Source: Diphasiastrum complanatum
Lineage: Eukaryota; Streptophyta; Lycopodiopsida; Lycopodiales; Lycopodiaceae
Reading direction: 5' to 3'
DNA: 60,000 nucleotides
Assembly: GCA_029204225.1 (NCBI GenBank)
Contig: CM055093.1
Location: 5,056,056 to 5,116,055, forward strand
Under the pieces are notes generated by a model. That model was not told the DNA's origin. It was given only the letters and a program-made list of their open reading frames with translations, and made no database searches. Position numbers and translations under genes: made by a program. Of the stretch, positions 53,058 through 60,000 are shown in pieces; within the stretch, counting starts at the first letter, position 1, and every line of letters starts with the position of its first letter.

Positions 53058-53929
53058 AAAATTGACTTTTTGGAAGATCATGATAGATCTAATCTTCGCC
53101 AAACTCACAAATGTTAAATTACTATATTCTGAATTCTTGAAAAACTTGCCGAAGGGTATGGCGAAGAATCAAGAGTAATACTGGTATTTTTGCAAAAAGA
53201 GACTACTTTGACAAAAATATGACAATATGACCACTGATCTTTGGAAAACTTTCACCCAACTTATTGATTATCAAAAATAGTAAGTGGGACTGACACAGAC
53301 TCTGGTGAAGGTTTAGGCAAAGATTCTTCTCAGAGAATTCATATTTTTGTAAAAAGTCGTAAATTTTTCACAAAAGATTACCAACAAGTAGATGAACAAT
53401 CACTTTGGTCCTCTATTTTTGGTCTTGCTCTTTGCCAACCTGGCAATAAGAAGATCTGAATCACACCTATGCACAGTAAAACGGGCAAAGATTTTTTTTA
53501 ATTTTTTTAAGGTTTTTGATGATTTTTTGGTGTTTTTTGATGGTTTTTCTGATTGTTTTAAAAATTTTGCTGGGAATTAATCTTCACCCTTCAATCTAAA
53601 AGATTTGTGAGTGAAACCGAAGCTTCCCACAACTCAACGAAGGTTTTCTAAAAGAGAATAAAAAGTTATCAAATCCGATGATGATTTTGTCTCTTTTTTG
53701 CTTAAATCTAGTAGATTTGATTGATTTTTGTTGTTTTTTCTGATTTCTCAGATCCAAATGGATTTTAAGAGTTGTGATCTGAATAGCTTGCCCCACTCAA
53801 CAATCAAATTAGATTTCAAACAAGAAAATCCTACTCAAATCAAGCAAAATCACTCTCAATCTAACCCTAAAATAAACCCTATTCATGCCAAAACAAGATG
53901 CCTGATGCAAGCTAATTCACATACAAAGT
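53058..53929. other. Unassigned stretch, no gene recognised
   Basis: AT-rich with T- and A-runs and scattered GGCGAAG/CGAAGGTT motifs like those near the right end of the window (59.7-60.0 kb). It may be a diverged LTR or leader of a retroelement. No supported ORF. Confidence 0.4.
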
Positions 53930-54085
53930 AATATTTTACCTCAATGTGTTTAGTTCTTGAGTGAAAGACAAGATTTTTAGCCAACTGCATTCCGCCTTGG
54001 CTATCACAGAAGATAATAGTGAGGTGTGTTTGCTTCATACCAATCTCACTCAACAATCTTCATAGCCAAACAGCCTCTAGAGTTA
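53930..54085 (-). pseudogene. Copia RNase H fragment
   Basis: Minus strand encodes LEAVWL, RLLSEIGMKQTHLTIIFCDSQGG and VFHSRTKHIEVKYY, the C-terminal RNase H of a Ty1/copia element with the DNQ-type Asp present. About 50 codons with one stop. It is joined to gypsy RT sequence on its right. Confidence 0.8.
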
Positions 54086-54185
54086 ACGTTCAAATACTTT
54101 TTTCAATCGATCCAAGTGGTCTATATGTTTGCTATGGAATCCAAGGTCATCCAAGTAAATTTCAAGAAATTTCTATAGATAATCT

Positions 54186-54942
54186 TTAAAAGAAAATTGC
54201 GTTACTCTCTGAATGAACTTGGTGTATTACAGAGTCCAAACAACATGACTTTGTAAGCATAGGTCCCAGATTTTGTTGCAAAAGTTGTTTTGTGGCGATC
54301 TATAGGTGCAATTTTGACCTGGTTGTAACCACTAAATCCATCCAGAAAACTATAAGCTTCCGCTACAGCAAGACAGTCCAAAATGCTTTCAGTAAAAGGT
54401 AATAGAAAGTGATATTTTCTCGTAACTTTGTTCAAGGCCTTAAGATTCACACAAATTTTCAATTTCTCATTCTTCTTAGGAACAATGACTATCGGTGAAA
54501 CCCATTTGGTATGCTTGATCTCGTAAATGAAATCGGCGTCAAGCAATCTCTGAAGCCCTTTCTTTATCAGATCTGCAACATTAGGATTATAGTGATAGAA
54601 CTTTGTAACCTTTGGAACTGCATCAGGTATTAAAGGTATAGTGTGTTCAATAATTGACATTGTAATACCCTTGAGATCTTTATAAGTCCATGCAAAGCAA
54701 TCTTGATACTTAATAACCAATTTCCGTAGCGCTTGAAACTGTTCAGAATTAAGTTATAATCCAATTTGTACAATCTTTTCTGATTTTTCTGGCTCAGCAA
54801 GATTCATAGGCTGTGTCCTAGCTGGTGGGCCATCGTAAACAACCGCGAGTTGGAGTAGATTCAAATTTGAATAGTTGGGTACATTGAATCTAGACCCAAA
54901 ATTAGTAGGGTTAGCATTTTGGTGGGAAAGCCAAGTGGCCAA
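54186..54942 (-). pseudogene. Gypsy RT N-terminal half
   Basis: Minus-strand Ty3/gypsy reverse transcriptase. Upstream linker (LVIKYQDCFAWTYKDLKGI), then the fingers/palm: KWVSPIVIVPKKNEKLKICV, LNKVTRKYHFLLPF, YSFLDGFSGYNQVKIAPID (first catalytic Asp in FLDGFSGYNQ) and FATKSGTYAYKVMLFGLCNTPSSF. It ends before YxDD. A stop separates the 54,942-54,754 segment from the RT frame. The sequence type is Athila/Tat-like (CFAWTYxDLKGI). Confidence 0.88.
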
Positions 54943-54954
54943 ATAGGGTTTGGA

Positions 54955-55148
54955 CCTGTTATAAAAGGATGTAACTCATGGAGAGAGCAATCTTCTCTCT
55001 TCTCTATCTCATTTCATGCTTATACATGGTTCTCTTGGGTTCTACTATCCATTGGTGCACTATCTTGGTGATTGCTTGCAATTCTATGTGTAGAATGATC
55101 TATATTTGTTATTTTTGGATCCACACATGTGAAATACAGTAGATAACA
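54955..55148. repeat. LTR-like fragment shared with 15.1 kb
   Basis: Contains TTATAAAAGGATG, a TC-rich segment and the block ending CACACATGTGAAATACAGTAGATAACA-like sequence, homologous to 15,096-15,190. The TATA favours plus orientation; the adjacent copia RNase H end favours minus. Orientation unresolved. Confidence 0.5.
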
Positions 55149-55250
55149 CTCCAACTGAAGTCCTATGTTTCATAAACAAGTCCTTTTCCAATGCTTTGGT
55201 GAAGATATTAGCTACACATTTCCTTGAGGACACATGTTGGAACTCCACCT
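55149..55250 (-). pseudogene. Copia RNase H C-terminal tail
   Basis: Minus strand encodes VEFQHVSSRKCVANIFTKAL and EKDLFMKHRTSVGV, the C-terminus of a copia Pol (compare ADLLTKPLQKTPFMKFRSSLGV in the intact element). It lies between two LTR-like pieces. Confidence 0.7.
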
Positions 55251-55256
55251 CCTTTG

Positions 55257-56165
55257 TGTTGGATTATTCTCCTTCTTATCAATCGACTAATCGGTTTTAA
55301 TCTTCATCCATTGTTTATCCAATTCTGCAGGTTTTCCCGTGTATTTACACAGTATGCAAAATTACAAGTGTTTTTACACAGTCTACAGAATTACACGAAG
55401 TTTACGACAGTGTCTCCTTTTTTGCCTGTCAGGAATCCCGTTGAAAAATGCAGCTTCTCCTTTTTCACATTTTTCGCCTGACAAAAATCTCTTGTAAAAT
55501 CATAGTGTCGCATTTTTTGCTTTTTCCAAAGAGCCTCAAATGTTAAAGAAATGACTCTGGCAAAGTGTTGGACAACCGTAAATGAGATTTAAGGGCACCT
55601 TCTCCTTTTTCGTCTTTTCCACAAAAAACCTGACAGTGTCGTATGTGGCTGTTCTAGTTCATTTCTATAGAGCTATAGTTTTGGTTCATTTATGCAAACA
55701 AAACATTTACGGCCAATTTTACCGCTTATCAACAATCAATGACAAGGACCAGATGGATGCCAACTGATCACCAGCCAACTGGCGATCACAATTGATGACC
55801 TAATCTCTTAGTATAAATAGCTGTTCATATTCATCATCTAAAAATCAAGATTATCAAAAGTTTTTGAATAGTGAGCTTTCTCTCTCTCAAGACTGTGAGC
55901 TTGAACACCCCCTAGCTCACTTCTTAAAGTTGTTTTAGAGATTGCTATTGCACTATTGCTTATTAGCATTGCATTTAATTCAAACTTTCATTTTAGCCTC
56001 TCATAGATAGCATAGAGTACGTGGCTTCGATCCGAACCTATTGTACTCACCTACTTCTGTTTCGTTTTGAATCAATACTATCTTTTATGCTAAATTGTTT
56101 GGCTACGTAATCACTGTAGTACTGGCAATTTCAAAGCTAGTTAATATGGAACCACGTTAATTCTT
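55257..56165 (+). repeat. Copia-7-family LTR, plus orientation
   Basis: Starts TGTTGGATTATTCTCC and matches the reverse of 21,201-21,946 up to about 56,020. It then continues through GAATCAATACTATC and TTTGGCTACGTAATCAC, which recur at about 23.2 kb. No primer-binding site follows, so the end is truncated or this is a damaged solo LTR. It contains a likely transcription start region near TATAAATAG (about 55,813). Confidence 0.75.
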
Positions 56166-57084
56166 TTGTTTAGATCACAAGATCACGTGTGGATTTGTGG
56201 TATCCATCTGATAGACATGCAAGTCATCCAAATAAATGGATCCTCCGGTGTTTGGGAGCAAGAGATAATATCATGTAGTGATTATAGGACAGCTAGAAGA
56301 TCAGTGGATCTCTAGAATATCAGATAACGCGGTTAAGAATTTTTTGGAAGGAAAAGCTGATGGTATGGGATATCAGTAATTTTGAAAAGGGAATTCTAGG
56401 ACTGTAAAGATCTGATGATCAGTGGTGTGTTTTAGTACCTAGTCGCGATATCGGAAAAATAAAACTATTTGATCAAATGTGGGATATTTTGGAAAATTTT
56501 AAGGTTTAATCTAGATCCCAATGTGGTATCTCATTATTTACAAAATCGGAGGCCCTCAAATCTATTTCTCATTTTCTTAATTAATCCTTTACTTCTTAGT
56601 AATTTCTCAAATATAAGACATTAGACTAGTTTATATGAATTCTTTCCAGCATGAAGTTATTCTTCAGAAAGACTGTTATGTCATATAAATTACTACTTGT
56701 GTGAATAACTTGGAGTTCAAATAAATTCTAAGGTTAAAATGTTTCAATCATATTAGAAAAACTTAGAGCCCGACAAGGGCCTTTGAGGGAGAGGCTTTTT
56801 TAATTTTTTTGCTTATTTTCGTTGCCATGTGGACCAATTGAAACTTTAGCTTTGGGGTTCTCCGTAACATAGAATTTTTCAAATATAAATAAAATAAAAA
56901 CTTTTTAAATATATTGTTGTTTCATCGGGCAACATGTGAAAATGCTATTGCTTGATGAGGCCTGTCCTTCCAGCTCATCATGGTCCGAAGAGACCCAAAC
57001 ATTGCAAATGAATATGACAGATGGTTGAGATGAGAAAATTGATGTACCATTAATGTATATGCATTGTCAAACCATGGTTAATCG
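56166..57084. other. No gene recognised
   Basis: AT-rich stretch without a recognised domain, LTR terminus or repeat. Confidence 0.45.
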
Positions 57085-58220
57085 GGATAACCAGAGTTTT
57101 TGTGGCACCAAATAGATCAGTGTTTCAAATTTTTGCCAACATTTTTTCTCAGATTCATGGCTTTTTGTCTACACAAATTTTCAGATTCATAGTTCATTGT
57201 TTCAGATTTTTGCATGCAAATTACGAATGGTGCCATCAAGGAAGTTGTGCTCCTCAATCGACTTTGTGCTTCTATTCAACGAGGCAGATGATAATGGATT
57301 ATGGGTGGCAAAAAAATATTCAAAAAACTCTTGGATTTTGATGCATCCATCATCAAGAGGAGCATTTCGAAAAATAAAAAGGTCAAAACTATCATTTCAA
57401 TCTTATTGGAAAGCCAGAATTTTGGATTTTAGAACATCATCAGGAGGAAAATCTATTTCTAAAATTCTAGTCCAACATGTATATATGCATTCAGAGATAA
57501 ATGTGCAAGGATTCAACCGTTAAAATCACAAAAAAAACAACTGTGAGTATTGATATTTTTGATACTTTGATTTTTGTCATTCTTAAATATCTAATAGTAA
57601 ACTTGCCAATCTGATCATTTTTCTTTTGCAGATTTATATCCATCTAACATAAATGAATGAGAGCCGAGTGGATCTTTAGCAAGTGTGTTAGATGTTATTC
57701 ACACTGATATTGGACAGCTACAATATCAAGGTAGAACTGCAAAAGATCTAGCTGAAAGTGAGATCTTTTTTTATAGCTCAATGTACATTCCTAATACAAA
57801 AGAAAATTTTGGCCAAATAGTACCAATTCCATTACCTAGTTTTGGAAGTGATGAATGAATTGCACCAGATGCTACAGTTTCAGAATCATTTCGTTGCAAG
57901 ATATATAATGATGTAAAAAATTCATTAAAATAGAGCACCGGATAAAAAACAGTCAGATTGAGTTGGTTTATTTCCTTGAATATATTTGTGGATTCCTTTT
58001 CAAGTGTCAATGTACACAAAACCCCAATGATGTTTGTATGCAAAAATTTATCAGATGGTTTATTATCTGAACTTATGGATGAAGGCTGGGACAAAAGATC
58101 AGATGGAGAAATAGAATGCAAAATTAAAATGTCTTCCATGTGCTTCCATTATCAAATTGAAAAACAAATGTTGAGCTTATGCTTCCATTATCAAAGATGG
58201 AAAAAAAAAAAAAGATAAAT
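57085..58220 (+). pseudogene. Unrecognised decayed coding stretch
   Basis: Several plus-strand frames give coding-like sequence: 57,197-57,523 (VLLFNEADDNGLWVAKKYSK, SSGGKSISKILVQHVYMHSE), then after a gap 57,680-57,930 (VLDVIHTDIGQLQYQG, SSMYIPNTKENFGQIVPIPL) and 57,958-58,218. I recognise no family. The sequence between the first two pieces is AT-rich and could be a degenerate intron. Near 58,138-58,200 a short TGCTTCCATTATCAAA duplication occurs. It could be a fragment of the same kind of transposase-like gene as at 25.8 kb, but I found no shared motif. Confidence 0.3.
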
Positions 58221-58749
58221 GGGTGTCACTTGATCAAGACTTGGAAGCCAGTGGACATTCAAAACGAAAAAATATTGAAATTATATACAATGATGTCGTT
58301 TTGACATGTGTTGAGGTGGAAGAAGATTGGAGTCTAAACTACATTCGGCGGGAACTATTGCTCCTACAATGTGATTTGATCTGAAAGTAATTTCGGATAG
58401 ATTCAAAGTAAGATACCTAATTGAATTTTTTCGAATAAGAGGAATTCTCTAGGGATTGTGTGGACAATCTGGAACTACAACAGGTTTGATATTTGAATCA
58501 TTATCTATAAAGAGTACAATATAAGCTCAAATGTTACTAATCCCATTTTGATTGGAATAGAAGTAAGTTTGATCAGAATTTAAAGTCTGAGAGTTCTGTA
58601 TTGGATCAACCTAATCCTAGTTTGGGTACTAGGATCAGAGAGGGGTTGATTGAGTAGGTGAAATTATGTAATTGGAGGTAAGTTGGATTGGAAAACTATT
58701 GAGATTGAATGTAATTCTTCTCAAAGATTTGGCACTGGTAAATAATAAG

Positions 58750-59470
58750 GATCTACTCGCAATTGGCAAGGTTTGGCAACATAACTCCTAATGGAATCCA
58801 GAGTTTTATCAAATACAATGGTTCTCTATGTCAGCTACTCTCCCAATGCTGGTAGCTTGTCCAACTCTTTGCCCTCCTCTATCTCGGAGGTTTTGAATTT
58901 GATTACCCATCCACACCTTGAGGAATCATGCAGATATTGTCGTAGAAATGCTCAAGTCCTCGATGGTGATCGGTTTTTAAAACAAAAGCATGGGCCTTGA
59001 TGTGGATGGACCTTCTTCTATGGCCCACACGTCTGGTATATTTAAAATTTTTAGCCCGTCCAAACTTGTATCCGAGGTATCAACAAATGGTTTGATGGCA
59101 GTTTTGAGATGCTTATGGTTTGGCGATGGCTATGTGCCAGAAGTTATGCCTATGGCTACAAGGGCAGCCTTTGTCACACCAATGCACCTTGTGGGTTGTC
59201 ATCTGATAGGTGATATAAAATTTTGATTTGGCCTCTGTCCAGGTGCTAAAGGCCATGGATATAAAATTTACGTTGATCTTTTTAGTAAAGGCACGCTCAT
59301 AGATCCCCATTGTCATGAGCAAAGGCCTGACAAAGTTCATCCACTAAGCCACCATGTTTGTGCTACGAGGTACCATGACGTCCGTCTTGGTCAAAATGCC
59401 ACGATGAATGACATAGTGTGGAGACTGACTAGTATCAATGGAAGACATGATGAGAAAAAGTATAAACTGA
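58750..59470 (-). pseudogene. Unrecognised minus-strand coding stretch
   Basis: From a possible Met at about 59,448 (MSSIDTSQSPHYVIHRGI) the minus strand is nearly open to 59,113, with one stop. It encodes a basic, aromatic-rich segment with a Cys/His cluster (HWCDKGCPCSHRHNFWH) that could bind zinc. Another frame continues toward 58,750. I do not recognise it. It may be the N-terminal ORF of a retroelement entering from the right, since the sequence beyond 59,480 looks like leader or LTR. Confidence 0.3.
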
Positions 59471-59479
59471 AGGCAAATG

Positions 59480-60000
59480 ATGCGAGAGTATATCAGAAGG
59501 TACTATAGAAAATTTGGAAAGTTTTGGTCGTTGGAAAATTTTGCAAGAGTTTCACTAGCACAAGTGAGAAAAGAAATCGAATTCTGCCAATTTATAGGTT
59601 GATTTGTAGGGTCCATTAAAAATGTACTAGTTTGGCTGTTCATTTTTGGACAAACAATTGCAGGCACATTCAGTACTATGAAAATAGATTATAAAAATCT
59701 CGACAGAAGTTTCTAAGGTACTGAACTGATTTGGCAAAGTTTTTCAAGATCTGGCGAAGGTTCATTCTTCGCCTAAGGACATCATTCGTTCAGCTACTGT
59801 AATAGATACAAATTTTGATGATCTGGCCCTTTGACCAACTAATTTTGGCATTCTGAGTCCATCTATCAAGTCGACGAAGGTTGATAAGGGTTGTAAGGTG
59901 CTCAACAAAGGTTCCCAAAATGGAAAGTTTCTGAACATTCGTCTAACTCAAAAACAGGTGTTAACCTTTGTCCAACTCAGTATAGAAAAATCTAAGGTGG
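59480..60000. other. Unassigned; possible retroelement leader or LTR
   Basis: Contains repeated GGCGAAGGTT/TTCGCC-type motifs, similar in style to 53.1-53.7 kb. No ORF supported. The feature continues past the window edge. Confidence 0.35.

Overview
This window looks like intergenic nuclear DNA from a land plant with a large, repeat-rich genome. It is AT-rich and almost entirely built from plant-type LTR retrotransposons: Ty1/copia, Ty3/gypsy with an Athila/Tat-like structure, and a little chromovirus. There are no rRNA, tRNA, CRISPR or operon-like features, and I found no convincing intact host gene. The sequence alone does not fix the species. A fern, lycophyte, bryophyte or other large-genome plant are all possible.

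Layout. 0-1.6 kb: one unrecognised ORF. 1.6-5.8 kb: two nested minus-strand copia remnants. 5.8-12.4 kb: a minus-strand gypsy element (A1) with a primer-binding site and 5' LTR, inserted in a copia integrase. 13.0-24.1 kb: a mosaic of copia and gypsy fragments, a GA microsatellite and a probable MITE. 24.5-25.7 kb: two degenerate tandem-repeat tracts. 25.8-27.9 kb plus 34.06-34.4 kb: a decayed transposase-like gene, split by a complete and apparently very young copia element at 27,899-34,056. 34.4-41.8 kb: debris of a second gypsy family (B), including a coiled-coil ORF, a CGGTTGAG minisatellite with a chromovirus integrase embedded in it, and a multi-zinc-knuckle Gag. 42.5-50.0 kb: gypsy A2, bounded by a 5-bp target duplication, inserted in a long copia LTR. 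50.0-53.06 kb: the rest of that LTR, a 277-bp internal stub with a primer-binding site, and a second 1.7-kb LTR. 53-60 kb: more LTR, RT and RNase H fragments and two unrecognised decayed coding stretches.

Most likely to be functional: the copia element at 27,899-34,056. Its two 682-bp LTRs appear identical by eye, it has a CAGTC target duplication, and a single 1,322-aa Gag-Pol ORF keeps every catalytic motif I could check. Most likely to be under-described: (1) a long extra ORF ('ORF3') between integrase and the 3' LTR of gypsy A2, with a diverged relative in family B; (2) the transposase-like gene, which keeps one frame across about 2 kb despite five nonsense codons and carries an in-frame 69-bp repeat; (3) a perfect inverted repeat at the outer tip of the gypsy-A LTRs.

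Lineage names and element numbers (copia-1 to copia-10, gypsy A/B/C) are local labels. Family assignments rest on motifs read by eye, not on database searches.
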